Source: Burkholderiaceae bacterium
GTDB lineage: Bacteria > Pseudomonadota > Gammaproteobacteria > Burkholderiales > Burkholderiaceae_E
Reading direction: 5' to 3'
DNA length: 64,000 nucleotides
Assembly: GCA_021463505.1 (NCBI GenBank)
Contig: JAJTYR010000001.1
Coordinates: forward strand, 112,653-176,652
Shown piece after piece: positions 9,198-18,197 of this stretch; the first letter of the stretch is position 1; each line of letters opens with the position of its first letter. The position numbers were made by a program, and so were the translations under genes. Under the pieces are notes generated by a model. It saw only the letters and a program-made list of their open reading frames with translations. It was not told the DNA's origin and made no database searches.

Positions 9198-9964
9198 GCG
9201 GGTTCGCCATCGAAATCGAAGCGGTACGCACGCGATTCGGTGCGCAACTCGTGCACGACGGCGTCGACCTGCAGATCGGGCGCGGCGAACTGGTTGCACT
9301 GGTCGGCGGCAGCGGCAGCGGCAAGTCGGTGCTGTTGCGCGAGATCATCGGCCTGCAACGGCCGTGCGCGGGGCGCATCCGGCTGCTGGGCGCCGACGTC
9401 TGGGCGGCGTCGGTGCGCGAATTGACCGCGCTGCGGCGCCGGATCGGAGTGATGTTCCAGGATGGCGCACTGTTCTCGTCGCTGACCGTTGCCGGCAACG
9501 TGGCGACGCCGATGCTCGAGCACGGCGGGATTCCCGCGCGCCTGGTGGGCCCACTGGTCGACTTGCGACTGTCGATGGCCGGGCTGGCGCCACAGACGGG
9601 CGCGAAGCGGCCCAGCGAGCTCTCCGGCGGGATGCGCAAGCGCGCCGCGATCGCCCGGGCGCTCGCGCTCGAGCCCGAAGTGCTGTTTCTCGACGAGCCG
9701 ACTTCTGGGCTCGATCCGATCACCGCGCGCGCGTTCGACGCGCTGCTCGCCTCGCTCAATCGCGACCTCGGGATCACGGTGCTGCTGGTGACGCACGATC
9801 TCGACACGCTGGCGGGGATCGCGCAGCGCGTCGTCGTGCTCGGACAGGGGCGGGTGATCGCCGACGGCACGCTCGCGCAGGTGGCCGCGAATCCCGATCC
9901 GTGGATCCGCGCGTATTTCGCGGGCCGTAGAATGCTCGCGGAGGAGTCGCCCGATGGAGCCTGA
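9194..9964 (+). CDS. MlaF-family ABC transporter ATPase
   Basis: A 256-residue ATPase that powers the MlaE permease. Walker A is GGSGSGKS, the signature LSGGM and Walker B VLFLDEPTSGLDP. The ORF track starts far upstream in a shadow. The only sensible start is TTG at 9194, which overlaps the mlaE stop by four bases and yields SGFAIEIEAV, a normal ATPase N terminus. The overlap suggests translational coupling. The gene also overlaps the following MCE gene by 11 bases. Confidence 0.9.
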   Translation: MSGFAIEIEAVRTRFGAQLVHDGVDLQIGRGELVALVGGSGSGKSVLLREIIGLQRPCAGRIRLLGADVWAASVRELTALRRRIGVMFQDGALFSSLTVAGNVATPMLEHGGIPARLVGPLVDLRLSMAGLAPQTGAKRPSELSGGMRKRAAIARALALEPEVLFLDEPTSGLDPITARAFDALLASLNRDLGITVLLVTHDLDTLAGIAQRVVVLGQGRVIADGTLAQVAANPDPWIRAYFAGRRMLAEESPDGA

Positions 9965-10922
9965 AGCCCGATATACGCTGGTGGGCGCGGTCGTGCTGGC
10001 CCTCGTCGCGGCGGCCAGCATCGCCTACGTCTGGCTTGCGCACGGCGGGGGGGCGGCGGGTTACCGCTACTATGCGATCCACTTCGAGCAGCAGTCGCTC
10101 GACGGCCTGCAGCTCGGCAGCGACGTCAACATGCGCGGCGTGAAGGTCGGCCGCGTGCAGGAGTACTCGATCTCGCGCGACAACATCAATCGCGTCGGCG
10201 TTGTCGTGCGGGTCGATCGCGAGACGCCGGTCAGCCGCAACACCACGGCGGTGATCGCGCGCAACCTGGTCACCGGTCTGGCGCGCATCGACCTGGTCAC
10301 GCCAGGCACGCCGGGTCCCGAACTGGACGAAGTGCTGCCGGGCGAGCGCTATCCGGTGATTCCCGAAGGCACCTCCGACCTCCAGCAGATCGCCGGCGCG
10401 TTGAGCCGGCTCGCGGTGACCGGCGAAGGGGCGCTGGCGAACGTCGAGCAGCTGCTGAACGCGCAAAATCGCAAGACGCTGGCCGATGCGGTCACGGCGG
10501 TACGTGATCTGGCCAGGGGGCTCGATCAGCGGTTGCAGCGACTCGACGTCGCCGCCGACAGCATCCGCGAGACGGCGCTCGCCATGCAGCGTTCCAGCCA
10601 TGACGTCGCCGTGTCGATCGGACAGGTGGCGGGTGACGGGGGCGCGCTGCTGCGCGAACTGCAGCCGCTGGGCCGGCTGGCACACACGACGCTCGGCGAC
10701 CTGTCCGCGGCTGCGAAGGCACTCGAACGCGATTCGGCGGCGATCGCGCGGAAACTCGACGCCAGCGTTGATGCCGGCACGCTCGAATTGCGCGTCACCG
10801 CGCGCGAACTGCGCCACGGCGCCGAGCAATTGTCGCGCGCGGCCGAGCGGCTCGGCGATCCGCGCACCGCGCTGCTCGGGCCTTCGCCGGCGCAGCTCGG
10901 ACCCGGGGAGAAGTTGCCGTGA
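9954..10922 (+). CDS. MlaD-like MCE-domain substrate-binding protein
   Basis: A 322-residue protein with one N-terminal membrane helix (residues 7-29) and an MCE domain at about 38-118 (GLQLGSDVNMRGVKVGRV). It is much longer than E. coli MlaD (about 180 residues). The extra C-terminal half is Ala/Leu/Arg-rich and helical, probably forming a coiled coil across the periplasm. It should form a hexameric ring on the permease and carry phospholipid or another hydrophobic molecule. It overlaps the genes on both sides. Confidence 0.88.
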   Translation: MEPEARYTLVGAVVLALVAAASIAYVWLAHGGGAAGYRYYAIHFEQQSLDGLQLGSDVNMRGVKVGRVQEYSISRDNINRVGVVVRVDRETPVSRNTTAVIARNLVTGLARIDLVTPGTPGPELDEVLPGERYPVIPEGTSDLQQIAGALSRLAVTGEGALANVEQLLNAQNRKTLADAVTAVRDLARGLDQRLQRLDVAADSIRETALAMQRSSHDVAVSIGQVAGDGGALLRELQPLGRLAHTTLGDLSAAAKALERDSAAIARKLDASVDAGTLELRVTARELRHGAEQLSRAAERLGDPRTALLGPSPAQLGPGEKLP

Positions 10923-11575
10923 GGGCGGCATTGCGCAGGCGGCTGCTCGGCATGTTCGCAGCGACGCCGATCGCGTCGGGCCTGTCCGGCTGCATCGGCC
11001 CGGGCCAGGCGCCCGCGCATCTGCGCTACGAGCTCGATGATCCGGCGCCCCAGGCGCCGCCCGCGGGCGTGGAAGGCGCGCATGCCGCTGCTGCTGCGCG
11101 CGCACACACGCTGCTCGTCGAGGGCATCGCAGCCTATGCGTTTCTCGACAGCACCGCGATCGCCTACAGTCGCTCGCCCGGCGCACGCGCCAGCTACCAG
11201 TTCGCGAGCTGGACCGAGCGGCCGGCGGTGCGCATCGCGCGTCTGCTCGAACGGCGACTCGCCGCGACCGACGTCTTCGCCGACGTCGCTTCCGCGACCG
11301 CGCCGGTGCGCGGCGACTGGCTGCTCGAACTGCGACTCGAGCAGTTCTATCACGATGACCAGGCGCCGCCGGGCAGAGTGCGCATCGAACTGGTTGCCGG
11401 ACTCGTCGACCGCGCAGCGCGCCGCACGATCGCGCGGCGGCGTTTCGCCCAGGGCGAGCCGCTGGCGGACGAATCCGCCGCGCAGGCGGTCGCGGCGTTC
11501 GGGCGTGCGCTGTCGCGGCTGCTCGACGAAATCCAGCGCTGGGTGCTGCGGGAGGCCGATCGACCCGGGGTCTGA
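10919..11575 (+). CDS. ABC-type transport auxiliary lipoprotein (PqiC/DUF330-like)
   Basis: A 218-residue lipoprotein. The N terminus has arginines, a hydrophobic stretch and the lipobox LSGC with cysteine near residue 25. The body fits the ABC-transport auxiliary family that accompanies MCE systems, with YQFASWTERPAVRIARLLERRL as a characteristic stretch. Start GTG overlaps the mlaD stop as GTGA. It is likely the outer-membrane-anchored partner of this transporter. mlaA and mlaC are absent, so this is the second type of MCE system rather than classical Mla. Confidence 0.8.
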   Translation: MRAALRRRLLGMFAATPIASGLSGCIGPGQAPAHLRYELDDPAPQAPPAGVEGAHAAAAARAHTLLVEGIAAYAFLDSTAIAYSRSPGARASYQFASWTERPAVRIARLLERRLAATDVFADVASATAPVRGDWLLELRLEQFYHDDQAPPGRVRIELVAGLVDRAARRTIARRRFAQGEPLADESAAQAVAAFGRALSRLLDEIQRWVLREADRPGV

Positions 11576-11714
11576 CCCGTCCGTCCGGCGCGAATCGCCG
11601 CCGGTCGGCCGCACGGGGAAATCCGTCACGCTGTTTTGAGATCGTTCGCGCAACGAGGGGAAGGCGCCGCGGCCGTCGCGATCCGCGCCCCGGCTCTGGC
11701 GATGCGGGGATCTC

Positions 11715-13427
11715 ATGAGACCGTTGTTCAGGCGCGTACTGGTTGGCGCGCAGATCGCGGCCTTGTCGTGGGTGCTGGCGGCGTGCGGCGCCGGCGATGG
11801 ATCCAGCGGACCACCGACACTTCCGAAGGAGCAGCAACCCCTTCAGAAGGACGTGGTGCGTTTCCTGTCGCAGGCGGGCTTTGGCGGCTCGGGTGCCGAG
11901 ATCGAGCGCACGCAGCGGATCGGATTCCCGGCCTGGATCGACGAGCAGTTCGCGCACCGGCAGTTCCGTCACCAGGTCTACTTCGATGAACAGGTCGAGG
12001 CCGCCGCTGCCGTGGGCCAGTCGACGAACCAGCAGAACCTTGTCTACGAGAGCTTCTGGCGCACCGCGGTGGCCGGCGAGGGCCCGTTGCGCCACCGGAT
12101 CGCGTTCGCACTGTCGCAGATCTTCGTCGTGTCGCTCGCCGACGGCACGGTCAGTCAGTATCCGCGCGGCGTCGCGAGCTACCTCGACATGCTGGGGCGC
12201 AACGCGTTCGGCAACTTCCGCACGCTGCTGCAGGACGTGACGCTGCACCCGATGATGGGGCTGTATCTGTCGCACCTGCGCAACCAGAAGGAAGACCCGT
12301 CGCGCGGTCGGGTGCCCGACGAGAACTATGCGCGCGAGGTGATGCAGCTGTTCACGATCGGCCTGCACGAACTCGCGCCCGACGGAACGGTGCGGCTCGA
12401 CAGCCGCAACGAACCGATCGAGACCTACTCCAACGAGGATGTGACCGGCCTGGCGCGGGTCTTCACCGGCTGGAGCTGGGCGGGTCCGGACAAGTCCGAT
12501 TCGCGCTTCTTCGGCGGTAGCGCTTTCCCCGACCGGGACGTGCAGCCGATGCAGGCGTACCCCAAGTACCACTCGACGTCCGAGAAGCGCTTCCTCGGCA
12601 CGACGGTTGCGGCGCAGGCGACGGCCGACCCCGAAGCGAGCCTGCGCGTGGCACTCGACCGCCTGTTCGCGCATCCGAACGTCGGTCCGTTCATCGGCAG
12701 GCAGCTGATCCAGCGACTGGTGACCAGCAATCCGTCACCCGCCTACGTCGCACGGGTGACGTCGGCGTTCAACGACAACGGCTCGGGGGTGCGCGGCGAC
12801 ATGAAGGCAGTCATTCGCGCCGTGCTGCTCGACCCCGAGGCCCGCAGTCCGCTTCCCGGTGCGCCCGACTACGGCAAGCTGCGCGAGCCGGTGCTGCGCA
12901 TCGCGCACTGGCTGCGGGCATTCGGCGCGCGCTCGGCGTCGGGCCGCTACCTGATCGGCAACACCGACAACCCGAATACCAGTCTGGGCCAGACGGCAAT
13001 GCGCTCGCCGTCGGTGTTCAACTTCTTCCGGCCTGGCTACGTGCCGCCGAACAGCGACATCGCAACGGCCGGCCTGGTCGCGCCCGAGATGCAGATCACG
13101 CACGAATCGTCGGTCGCCGGCTACCTGAACACGCTGCGCAGCGCGATCTCGGGCGGCTTTGGCAGCGGCAGCCCGCGCGACCTGCAGCCGGACTACGGCG
13201 AAGTGATCGGACTGGCCGACCGTCCCGACGCGTTGGCCGACCGGATCGGCGCGCTGCTGATCGCCGGCGACATGTCGCCCGATCTGCGCGCGCAGCTGAT
13301 CGATGCCGTCGGATCGGTTGCCGTGTCGTCGACCAACGCGCAGTCGGCCGCCACGGCAAGATTGAACCGGGTGAAGCTGGCGATCTTCCTGGTCATGGCG
13401 TCGCCCGACTATCTCGTCCAGAAGTGA
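11715..13427 (+). CDS. DUF1800 family lipoprotein
   Basis: A 570-residue protein with a signal peptide ending in the lipobox LAAC (cysteine near 24). The DUF1800 pattern is clear: VVRFLSQAGFGG, NYAREVMQLFTIGLHEL, FTGWSW, RQLIQRLVTSNPSPAYVARV and PSVFNFFRPGY. The biochemical function of this family is unknown. It is paired with a DUF1501 gene that begins 11 bases later, an arrangement seen in many bacteria, so the two probably act together outside the cytoplasm. ATG 11715 follows GGGGATCTC. Confidence 0.88.
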   Translation: MRPLFRRVLVGAQIAALSWVLAACGAGDGSSGPPTLPKEQQPLQKDVVRFLSQAGFGGSGAEIERTQRIGFPAWIDEQFAHRQFRHQVYFDEQVEAAAAVGQSTNQQNLVYESFWRTAVAGEGPLRHRIAFALSQIFVVSLADGTVSQYPRGVASYLDMLGRNAFGNFRTLLQDVTLHPMMGLYLSHLRNQKEDPSRGRVPDENYAREVMQLFTIGLHELAPDGTVRLDSRNEPIETYSNEDVTGLARVFTGWSWAGPDKSDSRFFGGSAFPDRDVQPMQAYPKYHSTSEKRFLGTTVAAQATADPEASLRVALDRLFAHPNVGPFIGRQLIQRLVTSNPSPAYVARVTSAFNDNGSGVRGDMKAVIRAVLLDPEARSPLPGAPDYGKLREPVLRIAHWLRAFGARSASGRYLIGNTDNPNTSLGQTAMRSPSVFNFFRPGYVPPNSDIATAGLVAPEMQITHESSVAGYLNTLRSAISGGFGSGSPRDLQPDYGEVIGLADRPDALADRIGALLIAGDMSPDLRAQLIDAVGSVAVSSTNAQSAATARLNRVKLAIFLVMASPDYLVQK

Positions 13428-13438
13428 GGGGGCCGGAC

Positions 13439-14854
13439 ATGCAACGGATCGATGCATCGAGACGCGAGTTCCTGCGTACTTCGTCCCTGCTGTCGGTGCT
13501 CGGCCCGGCCGGTATGCCGTTCGCGCTGAACCTCGCGACCATCGGTGCGGCCGCGGCGCAAACCGCCGACGACTACCGTGCGCTGGTGTGCGTGTTCTTC
13601 TTCGGCGGCAACGATCACCACAACACGGTGATCGCCACCGACACGGCCTCGTGGAGCGAGTACCTGCGGCTGCGCGCAGCGCCGCCCGACCCGATCGCGC
13701 TCGCGGCGCCCGGCGCCGCCGGCGGCGTGCTGCCGGTCGAACCAGTGTCACCGCAGTCGGGGCGATCGTTCGCATTGCACCCGAACCTCGGACCGCTGAA
13801 GTCGCTGTTCGATGCCGGGCGGGTAGCGATCGTTGCCAACGTCGGGCCGCTGATCGCGCCGATGAGCAAGGCGCAGTACAACACCAACAGCGTATTGCGC
13901 CCGCCCAAGCTGTTCTCGCACAACGACCAGCAGTCGACCTGGCAGGCCTACGCGCCCGAGGGTTCGCGCTACGGCTGGGGCGGCCGCATGGGCGATCTGC
14001 TTGCCAGCCGCAATGCCGCGTCCACTTTCACCTGCATGTCGTTGTCGGGCAACGCGGTCTGGCTGGCCGGTCAGACAACACTTCAGTACCAGGTCGGGCC
14101 CAACGGCGCGATCCCGATCGCCGGACTGAGCGGTTCGCAGTTCGGCTCTCCGGTCGCTGCCAGCGTGCTGCGCTCCATCGTGACGGCCGATCGTCCCCAT
14201 CTGCTCGAACGCGAGATCAACCGCGTGAGCGCACGCTCGATCGACGCGCAGGCCGCTCTGAATGCCGCGATGCTGGCGGACAGTGCCGTGGCACCGGTGC
14301 CGTTGGTGCCCGGGACGACGCAGCGCAATGCGCTTGCAGCGCAACTGCAGACGGTGGCGCGCGTGATCGGTGGGCGCGGGGCGCTCGGCGCACGCCGGCA
14401 GGTGTTCTTCGTGGGCCTCGGTGGCTTCGACACTCACGACCGGCAGCGCGTGAATCACGGCAACCTGATGGCGCAAGTGGGGCAGGCGCTCGAGTACTTC
14501 GATGCGCTGCTGGCGAGTGCGGCGGTCAATGCGCTGAACGAGGTGACCCTGTTCACCGCGTCGGACTTCGGGCGCACGCTGACCAGCAACGGCGACGGCA
14601 CCGACCACGGCTGGGGCGCGCACCACTTCGTCAGCGGCGGCGCGGTACGCGGCAAGGACATCTACGGGCGCTTCCCGGTCGTCGGCGTGAACACCGATGA
14701 CGACGTGGGCCAGGGCCGCCTGCTGCCCGCGGTATCGGTCGACCAGTATGCAGGCACGCTGGCTCGCTGGTTCGGCCTGAGCGGTGCACAGGTCGACGAG
14801 GTGTTCCCGAATCTGCGCAACTTTCCGGTGACCAACCTCGGTTTCATGACCTGA
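13439..14854 (+). CDS. DUF1501 family protein with Tat signal
   Basis: A 471-residue protein from ATG 13439, chosen over GTG 13424 because GAGGGGG lies just upstream. The N terminus has a twin-arginine motif, SRREFLR, followed by a hydrophobic region ending AAAAQ, so export in folded form by the Tat pathway is predicted. It shows alkaline-phosphatase-fold features of the sulfatase-like DUF1501 family: FFFGGNDHHN, GGFDTHDRQ and TASDFGRTLTSNGDGTDHGWG. Histidine- and aspartate-rich motifs suggest metal binding. It is coupled to the DUF1800 gene upstream. Confidence 0.88.
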   Translation: MQRIDASRREFLRTSSLLSVLGPAGMPFALNLATIGAAAAQTADDYRALVCVFFFGGNDHHNTVIATDTASWSEYLRLRAAPPDPIALAAPGAAGGVLPVEPVSPQSGRSFALHPNLGPLKSLFDAGRVAIVANVGPLIAPMSKAQYNTNSVLRPPKLFSHNDQQSTWQAYAPEGSRYGWGGRMGDLLASRNAASTFTCMSLSGNAVWLAGQTTLQYQVGPNGAIPIAGLSGSQFGSPVAASVLRSIVTADRPHLLEREINRVSARSIDAQAALNAAMLADSAVAPVPLVPGTTQRNALAAQLQTVARVIGGRGALGARRQVFFVGLGGFDTHDRQRVNHGNLMAQVGQALEYFDALLASAAVNALNEVTLFTASDFGRTLTSNGDGTDHGWGAHHFVSGGAVRGKDIYGRFPVVGVNTDDDVGQGRLLPAVSVDQYAGTLARWFGLSGAQVDEVFPNLRNFPVTNLGFMT

Positions 14855-14873
14855 GGCGCGCGCCGCGCGCGCC
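14855..14873. terminator. GC hairpin between convergent genes
   Basis: GGCGCGCG, loop CCG and CGCGCGCC directly follow the DUF1501 stop and precede the end of the convergent membrane gene. It may end transcription from both sides, although there is no T-run. Confidence 0.35.
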
Positions 14874-14886
14874 CGCGCGGCGCCGT

Positions 14887-15231
14887 TCAGCGCCCGCGCA
14901 CGAGCAGCGCGCTCACCGCCCAGCTGATCAGGCTGTAGACGATCGCCGCGAGCACCGCCCAGCCGAAGCTGCGCACCTCGAAACCCTCGAGGAAGCGTGC
15001 CGCGAGCCAGAACGTGAATCCGTTGATCACGAACGTGAACAGCCCGAGGGAGAGCAGGTTCACCGGCAGTGTGAGCACCAGCAATACCGGGCGGATCACC
15101 GCATTGAGCAGCCCGAGCACCAGTGCTGCGACCAGCGCGGTGCCGAAGCCGGCCACCGTCACGGCCGGCATGAGCCAGGCGAGCAGCAGCAGGCTCGCCG
15201 CGTTGATCACCCAGCCGACGATCAGCCACAT
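14887..15231 (-). CDS. phage-holin-4-type small membrane protein
   Basis: A 114-residue protein with four predicted membrane helices. It matches the widespread holin superfamily IV-like membrane protein family (LLNAVIRPVLLVLTLPVNLLSLGLFTF region). These proteins are chromosomal and of unknown function; there is no lysis gene nearby, so a phage role is not supported. It is the last gene of a minus-strand run that begins with hemA, about 28 bases after uspA. Confidence 0.8.
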   Translation of the reverse strand: MWLIVGWVINAASLLLLAWLMPAVTVAGFGTALVAALVLGLLNAVIRPVLLVLTLPVNLLSLGLFTFVINGFTFWLAARFLEGFEVRSFGWAVLAAIVYSLISWAVSALLVRGR

Positions 15232-15259
15232 GGCGTGCCCCCTGCCGGTTGCATCCCGC

Positions 15260-15691
15260 TCACTTCACCAGCAGCACCGGAACCCTGGAGATCTCGGCCA
15301 CGCGCCGGGCGACCGAGCCGATCAGCAGGTCTTTCACCGCGCTGCGCCCTTTCGAGCCGAGCACCAGCAGGTCGAACTTGCCGCGCTCGGCCGCCGCGGC
15401 GATCTCGGTGGCCACGTGCCCCGTGCGCAGGATCATGTCGTGCGCGATGCCGGTCTTGTCGAGGAACCTGCGCGCCTCGGCGAGATCCTGTTCGCCGAGC
15501 TCGCGAAGATAATCGTTGACGGCCTCCTTGCCGACGAAGCGGCGCGCATGTCTGAGCGCGACGTCGTCGTGCACGCTGATCAGCGTGATCGAGCCGCCAT
15601 CGACCATGTGCCCGAGCATCTGGGCGGCGTACTTCACTGCACTGAGCGCGTTCTTCGATCCGTCGGTGGCCACGAGCATCTTCATTGTCAT
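15260..15691 (-). CDS. universal stress protein, UspA family
   Basis: A 143-residue single-domain protein. The N terminus MLVATDGSKNAL and the C-terminal ATP-binding pattern GSKGRSAVKDLLIGSVARRV place it in the nucleotide-binding UspA subgroup. Start is ATG 15691 or, more likely, the second ATG at 15685 (MKMLVATD). It is expected in the cytoplasm, helping survival in stress. A 118-base gap separates it from grxD, so it may have its own promoter. Confidence 0.9.
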   Translation of the reverse strand: MTMKMLVATDGSKNALSAVKYAAQMLGHMVDGGSITLISVHDDVALRHARRFVGKEAVNDYLRELGEQDLAEARRFLDKTGIAHDMILRTGHVATEIAAAAERGKFDLLVLGSKGRSAVKDLLIGSVARRVAEISRVPVLLVK

Positions 15692-15809
15692 TCGGGTTCT
15701 CCTGTTTCGGCAGCGCGCAGGCCGCCGCAGGCACCGCTGGCGCTGGCGATCGCAACGATGGGCCGGCCGGAAGTCACGGCGCCATTCTACCGGCGCCGCC
15801 GAGACCGCT

Positions 15810-16130
15810 TCAGGCCTGAGCGGCCTGCGGGATCAGCTTCTGCAGTTCCCCCGACTGGTACATCTCGGACATGATGTCGGAGCCGCCGACGAATTCGCCG
15901 CCGATGTAGAGCTGCGGAATGGTCGGCCAGTTCGCGTGTTCCTTGACCGCCTGGCGGACTTCGTCGTCCTCGAGCACGTTGACCGTGACGAGGTTCCTGA
16001 CGCCACAGGACTTCAGGATCTGGATCGCGCGGCCGGAGAAACCGCACTGGGGGAACTCCGCCGTGCCCTTCATGAACAGCACGATGGGGTTTTCGGTAAC
16101 GGTCTTCCGGATGAATGCCTTTGCGTCCAT
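15810..16130 (-). CDS. grxD: monothiol glutaredoxin, Grx4 family
   Basis: A 106-residue protein with the monothiol active site CGFS at residues 29-32, preceded by VLFMKGTAEFPQ. WPTIPQLYIGGEFVGGSDI provides the glutathione-binding TIPQ and GGSD motifs. It is expected to carry or insert [2Fe-2S] clusters with a BolA partner. It follows prmC by 85 bases; the order hemA-prfA-prmC-grxD is conserved in Betaproteobacteria. Confidence 0.95.
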   Translation of the reverse strand: MDAKAFIRKTVTENPIVLFMKGTAEFPQCGFSGRAIQILKSCGVRNLVTVNVLEDDEVRQAVKEHANWPTIPQLYIGGEFVGGSDIMSEMYQSGELQKLIPQAAQA

Positions 16131-16215
16131 TGAATGCCTCGGGGGGGAACGGCTGCGCCGCGATGCGGCGGAACGTCGATTCTAGGAACGAGCCGGACCC
16201 AGCGTCAAACCGGGG

Positions 16216-17103
16216 CTATTCGGGACGGCGCCCGAGGGTCACGCGCGGCAGGCCGGCCGCATCGGCGAGCGTCAGGATCGCCGCGAAGCCGGCGTCGGCC
16301 AGCAGCGTGCAGACGGCCGCGCCCTGGTCGTGACCGTGCTCGAGCAACAGCCACCCGCCGGGCTGCAACCGCGCGCCGGCGCCCGCCACGATCTCGCGCA
16401 GTGCCGCCAGCCCGTCGGCGTCGGCGGCGAGCGCCTGCGGCGGCTCGAAGCGCAGGTCGCCCTGTGCGAGGTGCGGGTCGCCGGTCGGCACGTACGGCGG
16501 GTTCGACACGACGGCATCGAAGCGCTCGTGCGTCTCGGGTGCCTGCCACCAGTGCCCGGCGCGCAGCCTCATGCGACCGCTCTCCAGAGCGTCGCCGGCC
16601 AGTCGCCGCGCGTTGCGGCCCGCCATCGCCAGTGCCTGGGGGGCGGCGTCGGTGCCGAGCACGCGCAGGTCGGAGCGCTCGCAGGCCAGGCTGATCGCGA
16701 TCGTACCGCTGCCGGTGCCCAGGTCGAGCACGTGCGCATCGCGCGGTGCTCGCTCGAGGGTGGCCTGCACCAGCAGTTCGGTCTCGGGGCGCGGGATCAG
16801 CACTGCCGGCGACACCTCGAAGTCGCGGCCGAAGAACTCGCGCACGCCGGTCAGGTAGGCGATCGGTTCGCCGTGGCGGCGCCGTTGCGCCAGCCCGGTG
16901 AAGGCAGCCGCGGCGCGCGCGTCGGCGGGTTCGTCGCCGTGCGCGAGCAGCCACTCGCGCCGGCGACCACTGGCATGCGCGAGCAGCACCCTGGCTTCGA
17001 GCCGCGGCAGGCCGCTGGCGAGCACGAGCCGCTCCCAGGTCGGCACCGCCGCCTGCGCAGTCACAGCGGCTGCTCCCATGGCCGGTGCGCCGCCCGCAGT
17101 CAC
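16216..17103 (-). CDS. prmC: peptide chain release factor N5-glutamine methyltransferase
   Basis: A 295-residue enzyme that methylates the glutamine of the GGQ motif in release factors. It has a helical N-terminal domain, the SAM motif [13 protein letters not shown] near residue 125 and the glutamine-binding NPPY near residue 198. The start is GTG at 17103, overlapping the stop of its own substrate gene prfA as GTGA, a tight coupling of enzyme and target. Confidence 0.94.
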   Translation of the reverse strand: MTAGGAPAMGAAAVTAQAAVPTWERLVLASGLPRLEARVLLAHASGRRREWLLAHGDEPADARAAAAFTGLAQRRRHGEPIAYLTGVREFFGRDFEVSPAVLIPRPETELLVQATLERAPRDAHVLDLGTGSGTIAISLACERSDLRVLGTDAAPQALAMAGRNARRLAGDALESGRMRLRAGHWWQAPETHERFDAVVSNPPYVPTGDPHLAQGDLRFEPPQALAADADGLAALREIVAGAGARLQPGGWLLLEHGHDQGAAVCTLLADAGFAAILTLADAAGLPRVTLGRRPE

Positions 17104-18185
17104 GCGGCGCCCTCGCCGAGTTCGGCGATCAGGCGTGCCTGGTGCTCGGTCGACAGCGCGGCGATCAGGTCGCCGAGGTCACCGTCCATCACCTGTTGCA
17201 GCTTGTACAGCGTCAGGTTGATGCGGTGGTCGGTGACGCGCCCCTGCGGGAAGTTGTAGGTGCGGATGCGCCCGGAGCGATCGCCCGAGCCGACCAGCGA
17301 CTTGCGCTGCGCGGCTTCGCGTGCCTGTGCTTCGCGCATCCGGCGATCCTTCAGCCGGGTGGCGAGCACCTGCATCGCGCGATCGCGGTTGCGGTGCTGC
17401 GAGCGGTCGTCCTGGCATTCGACCACGATGCCGGTGGGCAGGTGCGTGATGCGCACCGCCGACTCGGTCTTGTTCACATGCTGTCCGCCGGCGCCCGAGG
17501 CACGGAACACGTCGATGCGGATCTCTTCGGGGTCGATGTCGATTTCGCCGACTTCGTCGGCTTCGGCCATCACTGCCACGGTGCAGGCCGAGGTGTGGAT
17601 GCGACCCTGCGCCTCGGTCTCGGGCACGCGCTGCACGCGGTGCCCGCCGGACTCGAATTTCAGCTGCGACCAGGCGCCGTCGCCGTCGATGCGGACGATC
17701 ACCTCCTTGTAGCCGCCCAGCCCGGACTCGCTGGCCGAGACCATCTCGGTGTGCCAGCCGCGGCGCTCGGCGAAGCGCAGGTACATGCGCAGCAGCGCAC
17801 CGGCGAACAGCGCCGATTCGTCGCCGCCGGTGCCCGCGCGGATCTCGAGCAGCACGCTGCGCTCGTCGTTCGGGTCTTTCGGCAGCAGCAGCCGCTGCAG
17901 CAGTGCCTCCTGGCCGGCCGCGCGGGCGGCCGCAGCGCTTGCTTCCTCGTCGGCGAACTCGCGCAGCGCCGGCTCCGCGCGCATCTGCTCGGCGGTGCGC
18001 AAGTCGTCCGTGGCGCGCTTCCAGGCTTCGTAGCAATCGATGACCTGCATCAGTTCGGCGTGCTCGCGGCCGGCACGGCGAAATGCCTCCAGGTCGCGTG
18101 CGGCGTCTTCGCCGGACAGCAGCAGGTTGACTTCGGCCAGGCGGCGTTCGAGTTGCGCGAGTCTGGCCTGCATCGAGGCCTTCAT
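17100..18185 (-). CDS. prfA: peptide chain release factor 1
   Basis: A 361-residue release factor that ends translation at UAA and [15 protein letters not shown] carries the catalytic GGQ near residue 231. The stop-codon-recognising PxT motif is PET in [10 protein letters not shown]. Length and motifs are normal. It lies 12 bases after hemA and overlaps prmC. Confidence 0.96.
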   Translation of the reverse strand: MKASMQARLAQLERRLAEVNLLLSGEDAARDLEAFRRAGREHAELMQVIDCYEAWKRATDDLRTAEQMRAEPALREFADEEASAAAARAAGQEALLQRLLLPKDPNDERSVLLEIRAGTGGDESALFAGALLRMYLRFAERRGWHTEMVSASESGLGGYKEVIVRIDGDGAWSQLKFESGGHRVQRVPETEAQGRIHTSACTVAVMAEADEVGEIDIDPEEIRIDVFRASGAGGQHVNKTESAVRITHLPTGIVVECQDDRSQHRNRDRAMQVLATRLKDRRMREAQAREAAQRKSLVGSGDRSGRIRTYNFPQGRVTDHRINLTLYKLQQVMDGDLGDLIAALSTEHQARLIAELGEGAA

Positions 18186-18197
18186 GCCCGGGCCTGC

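Noticed and set aside
14887-15231. Phage lysis module
   Set aside because: The holin-like family is mostly chromosomal and no endolysin or phage gene is near.
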